Source: Actinomadura sp. 7K507 (GTDB lineage Bacteria > Actinomycetota > Actinomycetes > Streptosporangiales > Streptosporangiaceae). Taken from it: a stretch of DNA of 63,860 nt. Within the stretch, counting starts at the first letter, position 1; each line of letters starts with the position of its first letter. A program made the position numbers and the translations under genes. The notes beneath the pieces were generated by a model. The model searched no databases. It saw only the letters and a list, made by a program, of their open reading frames with translations, and was not told the DNA's origin. This document shows, one piece after another, positions 17,479-24,614 of this stretch. Location: positions 1 to 63,860 of the forward strand of contig NZ_SMKK01000017.1 of NCBI RefSeq assembly GCF_004348425.1. Reading direction: 5' to 3'.

Positions 17479-18599
17479 CGGTCTCCCTCGATCAGGTCGT
17501 GTTCGGCCGGAGCGTCAGCGGCGTTTGGACGGGTCGGTTCGGTAAGGGCCTCCGTCTTGAGTCGGGCGAGGAGAGCGCTGGCACGCGCGTTGCTCACGGC
17601 CTGGTCGCTGTCACGCAGGGCGGCGGCGAGGTTGTCCCGGTTGAGGGCGACGCTGCGCGATTCGAGGTCTGCGGCGATGCGCCATCCGAGCTGCATGAGG
17701 TCGTCCACGTCGGGGACGGCCCGCTTGCTCGGTGCGGACCGTCCACGCGGTCTCGCCGGGACCGTCCGGCGTGCCGTCCGCGCGTTCGTCCGCTTGTCGG
17801 TCCGGGACGACGGGCCGGACGGCGGCTCGATCGCCGGACGGTTGTCCGTCTCGATCGGCGCGGCGGCCGGACGACCGTCCGTGCGGTCCGCGTCCTTGTT
17901 GGACGTGAGTTCGCCGAGCCGGTAGAGGGCACGGACCCTGCGCGGAGCGTGCCAGCGCCATGCCACCGTGCCGTAGGCGTCCTGTAGGTCGGTGAGCGTT
18001 AGGAGCCTCGCGCGTTCGCGGGTGAGCGCGTCCGAGTAGGAACGGACCTCCCAGAGCACCATGCGGCGCCACAGGGCGGCCGTCCGGAGCGGGGACAGAA
18101 GCCACCGCGAGAACCGGATCCGGTCCATGCGGGTGCCAGCTTCGATCCCCGCCCGCACCCGAACGACATGAGAGGCGACCTCTACAGCGACGACCCACAG
18201 GCATGGCAGGACGGCGTGAGCGACCTTGCCGAATGCGGACGACTCCCCGGCAACGTTCATGTAGACCGTCGCCGCTGTGAGCGTCCAGGGGATGAGCCGG
18301 AGCCACCGCATACGCATGTTGAGGCGCGCGAGGACGATGTCTAGGGCGGCGAAGATCGCAATCCCTAGGTCGACCCCTAGCGGGACCGTCCACGCGAGGC
18401 GCCCGAACGACGGGCGCGCCGCTTCGGCGACTGCCGCGAAGCTGTTGACGAATCCCAGCAAACCGAGAACGGCGACCAGGGCGGCGACGACGGCAACGGC
18501 GGTGAACTCGTTGCTGGACAGCTTGCGTGCCTGCCGAACGTCAGAGCCGGTCTGCCCGAACGACGGTGGCGGCGGCGAGAGGCTCTCGATAGTGCTCAT
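17475..18599 (-). CDS. DUF2637 membrane protein (SpdB-like spread protein)
   Basis: The 374-aa product starts at ATG 18599, overlapping the previous stop as ATGA; upstream in-frame codons run into another gene and are not part of it. Four membrane helices lie in the first 170 residues (FTAVAVVAALVAVLGLLGF, a second with VDLGIAIFAALDIVLARL, WTLTAATVYMNVAG, LPCLWVVAVEVASHVV), the DUF2637 pattern. The rest is cytoplasmic, with an Arg/Thr/Pro-rich linker and a C-terminal winged-helix-like end (VALNRDNLAAALRDSDQAVS). DUF2637 proteins sit directly before tra in many AICEs and are thought to help intramycelial spread. Confidence 0.82.
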   Translation of the reverse strand: MSTIESLSPPPPSFGQTGSDVRQARKLSSNEFTAVAVVAALVAVLGLLGFVNSFAAVAEAARPSFGRLAWTVPLGVDLGIAIFAALDIVLARLNMRMRWLRLIPWTLTAATVYMNVAGESSAFGKVAHAVLPCLWVVAVEVASHVVRVRAGIEAGTRMDRIRFSRWLLSPLRTAALWRRMVLWEVRSYSDALTRERARLLTLTDLQDAYGTVAWRWHAPRRVRALYRLGELTSNKDADRTDGRPAAAPIETDNRPAIEPPSGPSSRTDKRTNARTARRTVPARPRGRSAPSKRAVPDVDDLMQLGWRIAADLESRSVALNRDNLAAALRDSDQAVSNARASALLARLKTEALTEPTRPNAADAPAEHDLIEGDR

Positions 18600-19102
18600 C
18601 ACACGTCCTCCCGGTCGGGGAGAGGGACGACATGGGCGCCGATGAGTTGCGCTCGCGCGGCCGTCGCGTGCCCGTCGCAGACATGGCGGGTGTCGCCGGC
18701 CTGGTCGGTTAGCAGCCACCGGGCCGCCTCGCGGCATGGCAACGCCAAGCGGGGGTAGTTCCACGCGCGTCGACACGTCCGGCACCACGTGCATCCCCCG
18801 CTGGACACGAGAGAAGCGCCGTGTTCGGGGCACACGCCCCAAGGGAACTCGCATGGGTTGGTGGCGAACTGCGGGATGCCATCGACGTAGTTCGCGGCTA
18901 CCCGCAAGTCCTCTGCGGCCTGGAGTATCTCCCCGGCAGCGTGGGGCAAGCGGAAAGCTTGCATGCGAACGGAGTTCGGGTCCCCGTCCTGGTCACTCGT
19001 GTTGCGAAAGGACTCGTAGGCGCTCAGAACGGCGCTCGCGAGGTCTTCTGCCGACGCGGCGAAGCTACGTAGCTGGTCTACGGCCGGGATGGGAACTGTC
19101 AC
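18599..19102 (-). CDS. AICE conserved hypothetical with Cys-rich motif
   Basis: The 167-aa soluble protein starts at GTG 19102, three bases after the WhiB-like gene stops, so translation is likely coupled. The middle carries Cys/His residues arranged like a zinc or metal site: CEFPWGVCPEHG, then GGCTWCRTCRRAW. A later CREAARWLL...HVCDGH adds more. The N-terminal half is helical (LRSFAASAEDLASAVLSAYE). I do not recognise a functional family. Its place between a WhiB-like regulator and the transfer genes suggests an accessory transfer or regulatory role. Confidence 0.7.
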   Translation of the reverse strand: MTVPIPAVDQLRSFAASAEDLASAVLSAYESFRNTSDQDGDPNSVRMQAFRLPHAAGEILQAAEDLRVAANYVDGIPQFATNPCEFPWGVCPEHGASLVSSGGCTWCRTCRRAWNYPRLALPCREAARWLLTDQAGDTRHVCDGHATAARAQLIGAHVVPLPDREDV

Positions 19103-19105
19103 GGC

Positions 19106-19417
19106 TCAGGCCACCTCGCTCAGGGCGTGATCAGCCGTGTTGCCGTCGTCGATGATCGCGGTCAGCGACTCGGCGTCGAAGGTGCCCCAGATACCGGGCT
19201 CCGGCGAACCGGCGACCGCGCGGCGGAGGCACTGCCCCAGGAGCGGGCAGGCGAGGCACACCTCAGTGGCGATCAGGTGCCGGGCAGCCTCTTCCTCCGG
19301 GCTCTCGTCGACGGCCTCGGGACCGGTGTGAAGCTCCGGGTCGTAGAGGCACTCCGCTTCGGTGAAGCCGAGAGCCTCACGGGACGTGAGAGAGAGCTTG
19401 GACGGGTGAACGGTCAT
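19106..19417 (-). CDS. WhiB-family (Wbl) iron-sulfur transcription factor
   Basis: The 103-aa protein has the Wbl arrangement: an isolated Cys (AECLYDPELH), then CLACPLLGQC (CxxC...C, giving four cluster ligands), then the turn GIWGTF in place of the common GVWGG. Wbl proteins bind a 4Fe-4S cluster and regulate transcription with the main sigma factor. The start is ATG 19417, with GAGGA upstream; the longer frame has no support. It heads the transfer operon, which suggests redox- or development-linked control of transfer. The C-terminus is acidic rather than the basic DNA-binding tail of some Wbls. Confidence 0.82.
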   Translation of the reverse strand: MTVHPSKLSLTSREALGFTEAECLYDPELHTGPEAVDESPEEEAARHLIATEVCLACPLLGQCLRRAVAGSPEPGIWGTFDAESLTAIIDDGNTADHALSEVA

Positions 19418-19508
19418 GACATCCTCGCTGGTCGATTCGTGATCGGTTGAGCCGCTGATCCGGGTTCGTGCTTGGTGGCTGTGAACCGGAACGGCGCTGG
19501 AAAGACGG

Positions 19509-19652
19509 TCAGCCAAGGGCGTTCGCGAACCTCTCGATGGCGTCGAACGCCTGGTTGATGAACTGGGCGGCCTTCTCGGGGTTGTTGAAGGCGAAGATCA
19601 GGGCGACCACGCCGAAGACCGTGGGGCCGTACTTCTTGGGCTGCGGGAACAT
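19509..19652 (-). CDS. 47-aa conserved small AICE protein
   Basis: This short gene reads MFPQPKKYGPTVFGVVALIF... then FNNPEKAAQFINQAFDAIER. It is one hydrophobic helix (VFGVVALIFAF) followed by an amphipathic helix. The start at ATG 19652 has GGGAGG seven bases upstream. Tiny proteins of this appearance are common next to the regulator in SLP1/pSAM2-like elements, and I know no assigned function. It precedes the WhiB-like gene on the same strand by about 90 bases and may head the operon. Confidence 0.72.
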   Translation of the reverse strand: MFPQPKKYGPTVFGVVALIFAFNNPEKAAQFINQAFDAIERFANALG

Positions 19653-19715
19653 CTCGGGCCTCCCTGTGAACTCCTTGGCCTGTCTGCCAAGCGGCTTGTG
19701 AAGAACGTAGGAAGA

Positions 19716-19883
19716 TGGCTAGGCGACCGTCAAGCCCCCTCTTGCGCTCAATGGACAAGTGAAGGGCACGGTTCGTCTAAAACTTGCAGGTCAGAGTGGT
19801 GATCAGAAAATTCGAAGATCTTTTAGCATGGCTAGCCAGGTATGTTGCGGCCTAGCCAGCCCGCCCAGGATCTTGACTAGCCA
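19716..19883. promoter_or_regulatory. Divergent control region with CTAGCCA operators
   Basis: Between the minus-strand transfer operon and the plus-strand gntR, the heptamer CTAGCCA occurs at 19832, 19852 and 19877. Its complement TGGCTAG lies at 19716. At 19829-19838 both meet as the perfect palindrome TGGCTAGCCA. Spacings of 20 and 25 bases suggest sites for the adjacent GntR repressor, by analogy with KorSA of pSAM2. Confidence 0.65.
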
Positions 19884-19900
19884 TGTAGTAGCCTCCCCGC

Positions 19901-20515
19901 ATGGCTTCGGGTGCTGGTGATTACCTGAGTGACCTGGACTCGGAGGATCCACGGTCCCCGTCCAAGCAGATCGCCGATCAGTTGCGGGCGGCGATCACGT
20001 CCGGGCGGCTGCGGCCGTTGGCCAAGCTGCCTTCCCAGAAACAGCTCTCAGAGCGGTACGGGGTGGCGCGCGAGACCGTCAAGGCTGCGTTGCGGCAGTT
20101 GGCGGCGGAAGGACTCATCGAGAGTCGCCAGGGGAGTGGTTCCTTCGTCAGCGCCCGTGGCAGCACGGCCGTGCCCGGAGGGTCGGCCGTGCCCGATCGG
20201 TCTGCGTCGCGAGCGTTCGGTGCGGCGCTGGAAAGCCTGGAGGAGGCCCAAGAGAGGGCAGCCTCAGTAATCCGGGCGATGCCAGAGCCTCAGCAGGCTT
20301 TCGAGTACTCCACAGAGTTGGCCGACAAGTTGCGTCTGTTGGCGGAGGACGCAGCCGATCTACGCGCACAGACGGCGGTCCGGATTGCAGAACACGAAAA
20401 GCTGACGCTCACGGTTCTCGCCAAACGGATCAGCACATCACGGGCAAGAGCGGGACAACTCGTCCAGCGGGGCAAGAAGCAACGACATGCACCGAAGAAT
20501 CCAGAGGAAGGATAA
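19901..20515 (+). CDS. GntR-family regulator (KorSA-like candidate)
   Basis: The 204-aa protein has an N-terminal GntR winged helix (about 20-85: SKQIADQLRAAITSGRLRPL, LPSQKQLSERYGVARETVK, LIESRQGSGSFV). A C-terminal helical region (AFEYSTELADKLRLLAEDAA, ISTSRARAGQLVQRGKK) looks like a second small DNA-binding or dimerisation helix set. It has no effector domain of the large FCD/UTRA types. It is divergent from the transfer operon, and its ATG at 19901 follows the CTAGCCA sites closely with no ribosome site, so it may be leaderless and autoregulated. Its sequence is closely paralogous to the second half of the tandem GntR protein at 22326-23201. Confidence 0.88.
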   Translation: MASGAGDYLSDLDSEDPRSPSKQIADQLRAAITSGRLRPLAKLPSQKQLSERYGVARETVKAALRQLAAEGLIESRQGSGSFVSARGSTAVPGGSAVPDRSASRAFGAALESLEEAQERAASVIRAMPEPQQAFEYSTELADKLRLLAEDAADLRAQTAVRIAEHEKLTLTVLAKRISTSRARAGQLVQRGKKQRHAPKNPEEG

Positions 20516-20529
20516 GACTGTTGGAGAAC

Positions 20530-21042
20530 ATGCCGGTACGTGTCGAGATCTGGCCCGTGGCTGCCGACAGAGTCGGAATGTGGCTACTCAGCGGGGAAGA
20601 CGCATGGCGTTCCGGTAATGTCAGGTCCGACAGTGAGCCGCACACCGAAGTTGAGTTCATCCTTGGTGACCACGACGCAGTCGATAAGGCGGCCTTGCTT
20701 CACTCCACTTCCTGGCGGGTCGACGGTCCCGCCCTTCTAGTGACCTATATGGCAGTGATCGGCGTCACCGGCCTTATCCGGGATAGATGGCCGAATGCGT
20801 TGCCGGTCAGTCTCGACCTGGCGACGGCCGTAGGAAAGCCTCCTACGCATTCGCCTCTGGATCCGCCGGCACCTCGGCATATCGACGTCCTTATTCATGG
20901 CCTCCGTCACCTGAGGTTCCTTCTGGAAACCGATGCCACGAACGCGGCCGCACTCGATGAGAACTGGCGTCGGCACCTCTCCGGGCTTGCACCGGCCCTG
21001 GCTGGTATGTACGACCAGCATCATCAACCAGACGGGTCCTGA
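20530..21042 (+). CDS. Conserved hypothetical protein downstream of gntR
   Basis: The 170-aa soluble protein starts at ATG 20530, with GGAG five bases upstream; a TTG nine bases earlier is less likely. It begins MPVRVEIWPVAADRVGMWLL and contains VEFILGDHDAVDKAALLHST and ALDENWRRHLSGLAPALAGM. No catalytic motif or membrane segment is seen. It follows gntR by 14 bases and is probably co-transcribed. I recognise it only as a type of hypothetical protein that travels with AICE regulators. Confidence 0.65.
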   Translation: MPVRVEIWPVAADRVGMWLLSGEDAWRSGNVRSDSEPHTEVEFILGDHDAVDKAALLHSTSWRVDGPALLVTYMAVIGVTGLIRDRWPNALPVSLDLATAVGKPPTHSPLDPPAPRHIDVLIHGLRHLRFLLETDATNAAALDENWRRHLSGLAPALAGMYDQHHQPDGS

Positions 21043-21221
21043 TCGCTACCTGCGTGCGGATCAGTGCCATCTGTTCGCACCGGATCTGCGTTCGTGCCAT
21101 AAAGCGTCATGATGTCTGGCCCCCAGTGACACGCAACGTTGCCGTCCTCATGCACCCAAAACTCTAAGTGCAAGTGTCTCGACAATCGGAGGGGCCGTCG
21201 GCAGTTTCGACAGATGACCAC
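21024..21221 (-). CDS. Small zinc-finger-like protein
   Basis: The 65-aa frame starts at GTG 21221 with GTGAGG upstream. The first half reads MVICRNCRRPLRLSRHLHLE then a later VACHWGPD, with CxxC and C..H spaced as in a small zinc knuckle. The C-terminal 25 residues are low-complexity Asp/Gly. It overlaps the tail of the plus-strand hypothetical by 19 bases. The ordered Cys/His pattern is the reason for including it; it could still be chance. Confidence 0.45.
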   Translation of the reverse strand: MVICRNCRRPLRLSRHLHLEFWVHEDGNVACHWGPDIMTLYGTNADPVRTDGTDPHAGSDQDPSG

Positions 21222-21267
21222 GTGTGGACCTCACCCGAGCGCGGCTGTGGACGCGCGACGAACAGGC

Positions 21268-22323
21268 TTATGAAGCCTGGTCGATGAGTTTCCGCAGTTC
21301 GGTTGTCTCTCGTTGTGGGAAAGACGCCGGGAGGGCGTCAAGCACCCGGAGTGCCCGGTGCCGATAGATCGGATCCGGCGCGGCACCTTCCTGGGCGAAC
21401 GAGTGCATCACGTCACACGCAATTTCGACCCCCTTACGCGGTTGTTTTGAGCCTTCGGCCCATGCCTGATTCAATCGAAGGAGTTTCCGGAAACCCTTTC
21501 GCCCTCGCGCTGAGTATCCGGTCGCCCGGAAACCGACGCTGAATAGCTCTGCTGCGTCCTCGTGTCGACGGAACGCATGCGCGATTGCCAGCGAGTTGTA
21601 CATTTGTGACGGCACGAGTTCGAAGGCGTTCGGCCTGCGCGTCTCAGGCAACCGCTGTTGCCAGTCCAGCACCCGCCTTTCATGCTCTTCGGATAGGGCA
21701 ATGTGGTTCGATGATCTGGCGTAATGGACCATCGCTTGTGAGTGGAGACCGGCGAGAATAGGCCAGAAGTGCGCACCACTTCCGGTCTCGGCGAGGTGGA
21801 TACCGCGCGTGGCTGCCTGCACACCACGCTCCGGCGTTCCATACCAGATCTCGCCGATTGATTCGCGGTCGTAGGCGCTGGCCACCGCTGCACGGTCACC
21901 GCATTGGTAACCGAACTCCCGTGCCACATTCGCCGATTGGCGGGCCTGCATGATGTTGCCGAGTTTCGTGTGAAGTGCCGTGAGAAGTACCCCCTGCCAG
22001 GCCATTACGTGGTAGCCCTCCCGTTGGCGTGAGGGGTCATTGGCTCGAATGGTCAGGGAGCGGGTGACGAGGAAGTCGGCATGAACCTCGCCAAGTAGTG
22101 GCGTCGTCGGCTCACCATGTGCGGCGGCGGGCGCCCATTGGTAGAAGATGCGCTTCCGATAGTCGGAGATGTCGAGTTCGTTCCGCACCTTTTCGACGTG
22201 TGGTGAGTGGTTCAAATTTCTTCCTTTGCTGATGACGGGCATTAGCCCAACTAGTGCGACCCCGGAAAGAACCTGTCGACGTTCCATGTCACCTCTTGTA
22301 GGCGCTGATCCGTGTTCACGCAT
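21268..22323 (-). CDS. TPR-like protein with RR-hydrophobic N-terminus
   Basis: The 351-aa protein starts at ATG 22323, or at the internal ATG 22287 that gives MERRQVLSGVALVGLMPVIS. That stretch resembles both a twin-arginine signal and the RRxxL linker that joins the HTH to the C-terminal TPR array in many actinobacterial XRE regulators. The body is helical-repeat sequence (LGEVHADFLVTRSLTIRAND, GLHSQAMVHYARSSNHIALS, AHAFRRHEDAAELFSVGFRA). No HTH is present. It starts two bases after the tandem GntR gene stops. It may be the sensor partner of that repressor, split from an HTH, but export is the alternative. Confidence 0.65.
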   Translation of the reverse strand: MREHGSAPTRGDMERRQVLSGVALVGLMPVISKGRNLNHSPHVEKVRNELDISDYRKRIFYQWAPAAAHGEPTTPLLGEVHADFLVTRSLTIRANDPSRQREGYHVMAWQGVLLTALHTKLGNIMQARQSANVAREFGYQCGDRAAVASAYDRESIGEIWYGTPERGVQAATRGIHLAETGSGAHFWPILAGLHSQAMVHYARSSNHIALSEEHERRVLDWQQRLPETRRPNAFELVPSQMYNSLAIAHAFRRHEDAAELFSVGFRATGYSARGRKGFRKLLRLNQAWAEGSKQPRKGVEIACDVMHSFAQEGAAPDPIYRHRALRVLDALPASFPQRETTELRKLIDQAS

Positions 22324-22325
22324 CG

Positions 22326-23201
22326 CTAGTCCTTACGTGGTATCTCCGACTCCTGCCTTATCCTCTTTCCTCTCTGCATGAGTTGTCCGGCGCGGGCTCT
22401 GGAAGTGCTGATCTTCATGGCCAGAACGGTGAGTGAGAGTTTTTCGTGTTCGGCGATTCTCACCGCGGCTTGCGCGCGCAAATCAGCCGCTCCCTCCGCC
22501 AAGTCGCGCAACTTGTTGGCGAGTTGTGACGAATAGTCGAAGGCCCGGCTCGGCTCCGGCGTCGTTTGGATCACGTGTGCTACTTTTCCGTGGACTTCTT
22601 CAAAGCTTTTCATCGCCGTATTGAAAGCTTCGGCGTCCGAGTGTTCGGAGGAAGCCGCCCCAGACCCTTTAGCGTCAGAGGTGCCCGCGTGAACGTATGA
22701 GCCGCTCCCTTGGCGGCTCACGATGAGACCTTCTGCAGCAAGGTGCCGCAAAGCCGTCTTGACGGTCTCCCGAGCAACCCCGTACAGCGCGGAGAGTTGA
22801 TTCTGAGAAGGTAGCTTCGTGTTTGGTTGAAGGCGTCCAGCGAGAATCGCCGATCTCAACTGGTCTGCGATTTGCTTGGACGGGGCGCGTGAATCTTCGG
22901 GATCCAGGCTGCCGCTAAGCGTTCCCTCGGAACCGACCACACTTATGGGCCTCTTGGCACGCCACAAGACATAAGTTCCAGAGCCTCGCCGGGTCTCGAC
23001 GAGTTCCCATTCTCGGAGTCGTCGGATGCTGTTCCGAACGCTCGTCCTTGAAATGCCGTACTGCACCGCCAACGCGAGTTCGCTCGGAAGCGCTGAACCG
23101 CTGGCGAACTCTCCGCTCAGGATCCGGTCGCGTAGATCTTCCGCCGCCTTCACGTACGCCGGGCGCCGGCCGTGCGCTTCCTGCGCACCGGGGCCGGTCA
23201 T
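22326..23201 (-). CDS. Tandem GntR protein (two winged-helix domains in one chain)
   Basis: The 291-aa product has two GntR-type DNA-binding domains. The first is at about 15-80 (YVKAAEDLRDRILSGEFASG, LPSELALAVQYGISRTSVRN, LVETRRGSGTYV). The second is at about 105-172 (SKQIADQLRSAILAGRLQPN, LPSQNQLSALYGVARETVKT, LIVSRQGSGSYV). The C-terminal helices (ISTSRARAGQLMQRGKR) match the 19901-20515 regulator. GntR proteins normally carry one HTH plus an effector domain and dimerise, so two in one chain is unusual. It overlaps the upstream 23198 gene by ATGA and precedes the TPR-like gene. The second half is nearly the 19901 protein, which indicates a fusion between AICE regulators. Confidence 0.85.
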   Translation of the reverse strand: MTGPGAQEAHGRRPAYVKAAEDLRDRILSGEFASGSALPSELALAVQYGISRTSVRNSIRRLREWELVETRRGSGTYVLWRAKRPISVVGSEGTLSGSLDPEDSRAPSKQIADQLRSAILAGRLQPNTKLPSQNQLSALYGVARETVKTALRHLAAEGLIVSRQGSGSYVHAGTSDAKGSGAASSEHSDAEAFNTAMKSFEEVHGKVAHVIQTTPEPSRAFDYSSQLANKLRDLAEGAADLRAQAAVRIAEHEKLSLTVLAMKISTSRARAGQLMQRGKRIRQESEIPRKD

Positions 23202-23482
23202 GACCGGCCATCCTGGCTAGCCCGACGAGCGAGGATCTTGGGATGCGGCGTGATCCTCGGCCTTGCTGCCTCCGCGAGGGTGAGGCGCTCAGCCAGGCGC
23301 GTCTGTGCGTCGCACAGGACCCACAGTTCCACGTCGGTCCGTGCCTCTACCTCGGAGACTGCGCCCCACTGGCGCTGATAGTCGGTGAGGACGTCAGCCC
23401 TCGTCGCGACGTACGTCTGATCTTCGAGGGCTACTGACCAACCGGCGATCCTTGGTACGCGCTTCACCTGCATGAGGGTCAC
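23198..23482 (-). CDS. AICE hypothetical protein, first gene of the tandem-GntR operon
   Basis: The 94-aa basic protein (91 aa if the second Met at 23473 is used: MQVKRVPRIAGWSVALEDQT) continues with TYVATRADVLTDYQRQWGAV and ARTDVELWVLCDAQTRLAER. No family is recognised. It overlaps the tandem gntR start by four bases (ATGA), and its 5' end lies in a 70-base divergent promoter region facing the small GntR gene. The three minus-strand genes 23198, 22326 and 21268 form one operon. Confidence 0.65.
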   Translation of the reverse strand: MTLMQVKRVPRIAGWSVALEDQTYVATRADVLTDYQRQWGAVSEVEARTDVELWVLCDAQTRLAERLTLAEAARPRITPHPKILARRASQDGRS

Positions 23483-23555
23483 TATAGGTCGACGTAGACA
23501 ACTATAGAAAGCCCTGTCTGTTTACGCAGGTCAGGGCCTGTCTAGGTTGATCTAT
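23476..23555. promoter_or_regulatory. Divergent promoter with ACTATAG repeats
   Basis: ACTATAG occurs twice about 22 bases apart (near 23479 and 23501), flanking GTCGACGTAGAC. CTATAG is itself a palindrome and is AT-rich against the background. The region separates the small GntR gene from the minus-strand operon and probably holds both promoters and a repressor site. Confidence 0.45.
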
Positions 23556-23810
23556 GTGGCTGATGACCGTGAGTACCCGATCGAGTGGGATCCCACTGAA
23601 TACCGCTATATCCAGATTGCGGATCACATCGAGCAGCAGATCAGGGATGGGGTCCTTGCTGAGGGCGCCGCACTGCTGTCGATCCCGGCTCTCGGCGAGG
23701 AGTACGGCGTAGCCCGAATGACGATCAAGCGCGCCGTAGAGGTCCTGGTTGAACGCGGGCTGGTTGTAGTCCTACGCGGTCGCGGAACCTTCGTCCGCCG
23801 CCAGTCATGA
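23556..23810 (+). CDS. Minimal GntR DNA-binding protein
   Basis: The product is 84 aa from GTG 23556 (AGG nine bases upstream) or 87 aa from TTG 23547. It consists only of a GntR winged helix: YRYIQIADHIEQQIRDGVLA, LGEEYGVARMTIKRAVEVLV, LVVVLRGRGTFV, ending RRQS. No effector or dimerisation domain follows. Stand-alone GntR domains of this size are frequent in AICEs as repressors of integration or transfer. Two decayed partial copies lie downstream at 24410-24534 and 24536-24603. Confidence 0.8.
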   Translation: MADDREYPIEWDPTEYRYIQIADHIEQQIRDGVLAEGAALLSIPALGEEYGVARMTIKRAVEVLVERGLVVVLRGRGTFVRRQS

Positions 23811-23900
23811 TTGGGCGCTAGGTGCGTGCACGCCAAGGTCCCGTAAAGGTTCCGCCAAGGCTAGTCGACGCTGCGGAGGATTTGGGTTCTACTTCGTCCC

Positions 23901-24305
23901 ATGGCCACCGATACCCCAGAGTCGGCGAAAATAGAGCAAGCATCAGGCGAAGACACCGGAGGGAAGCGAGACGTCGTCAGCGAGGAAGAGCTTAATGACC
24001 TTCACTGGCTGGCAGCGACGCGTACCACCGTGCGCTTGATCCACAGTGTCGACCGCTGTCCGGAGTGTCCTTCGTCCTTCCAAGAGGTCTGGAAAGAGGC
24101 TGGTTCGAGCCAGCCCCTTGTAGCTCTGACGATGGCCACTATGGCGGCCAACATGCTGGCCGAAATCGCGGGCTTGCACGCCACCTCAGACAAGGCGAAC
24201 GAAGCAAGGACGAACACCCTGCTCACTCATACGGGTGCGATGCTCATCGACGGTCATCCATGCACTGGGGGACACACGGACTGCATAACCCCAGAAGACC
24301 GTTAG
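23901..24305 (+). CDS. Hypothetical protein
   Basis: The 134-aa acidic protein starts at ATG 23901. The middle contains RCPECPSSFQEVWKEAGSSQ and a helix PLVALTMATMAANMLAEIAG, and a final HPCTGGHTDC adds Cys/His residues. The CxxC and CxxxxHxxC spacing allows a metal site, but no family is recognised. Its codon use fits the element. It lies just before the stretch of decayed copies. Confidence 0.55.
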   Translation: MATDTPESAKIEQASGEDTGGKRDVVSEEELNDLHWLAATRTTVRLIHSVDRCPECPSSFQEVWKEAGSSQPLVALTMATMAANMLAEIAGLHATSDKANEARTNTLLTHTGAMLIDGHPCTGGHTDCITPEDR

Positions 24306-24324
24306 ATCGGTAGCGGGACTGGGC

Positions 24325-24400
24325 TGAGTGCGGGTTGAAGCTGGACGAGTCGTTGTGTCCGGTTGTCGCTGATCGTTTGCGGGCTTCTACGGGTGGTTGT
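24325..24400 (+). repeat. Decayed copy of the element's left arm
   Basis: TGTCCGGTTGTCGCTGATCG with TTTGCGGGCTTCTACGG (about 24356-24391) closely matches the sequence beside attL (8635-8671) and the equivalent stretch at 10840-10876. GCGGGTTGAAG at 24331 also recurs at 8679-8697. It is on the same strand and marks another former element end inside the current one. Confidence 0.7.
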
Positions 24401-24409
24401 GCCGGGACA

Positions 24410-24534
24410 CAGGAGTTTCGTGACCGTGGCCTGATAGTCACCGTGCACGGCAAGGGCACGTTCGTAGCCAAGCCACCCCAGGGCGACGCCGGCGGGGAGC
24501 CTCAAGCAGTCATTTCGCCGGAAGACAGCTAGGC
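24410..24534 (+). pseudogene. GntR gene fragment (C-terminal wing only)
   Basis: The translated fragment EFRDRGLIVTVHGKGTFVAK ends after PQGDAGGEPQAVISPEDS. It corresponds to the wing of the small GntR protein (VERGLVVVLRGRGTFV) and lacks the helix-turn-helix. The frame upstream is joined to the left-arm repeat, so the fragment is a deletion or recombination product. Confidence 0.7.
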
Positions 24535-24535
24535 A

Positions 24536-24603
24536 ACAATCAAGCGTGCCGTAGAAGTCCCGGTCGAACGTGAGCTGGTCGTAGTCCTACGCGGCCGAGG
24601 ATT
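24536..24603 (+). pseudogene. Second GntR gene fragment
   Basis: These 68 bases match 23721-23788 inside the small GntR gene with about 10 mismatches in the first 66 bases, mostly at third positions. They encode the recognition helix and wing (TIKRAVEVPVERELVVVLRG) with no start and no downstream continuation. It is a third homologue in decay. Confidence 0.75.
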
Positions 24604-24614
24604 ATTCGAGATCT

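Noticed and set aside
23212..23222. TGGCTAGCC as another GntR operator
   Set aside because: It lies inside the coding sequence of the 94-aa gene, away from a promoter, and is a single copy; chance cannot be excluded.
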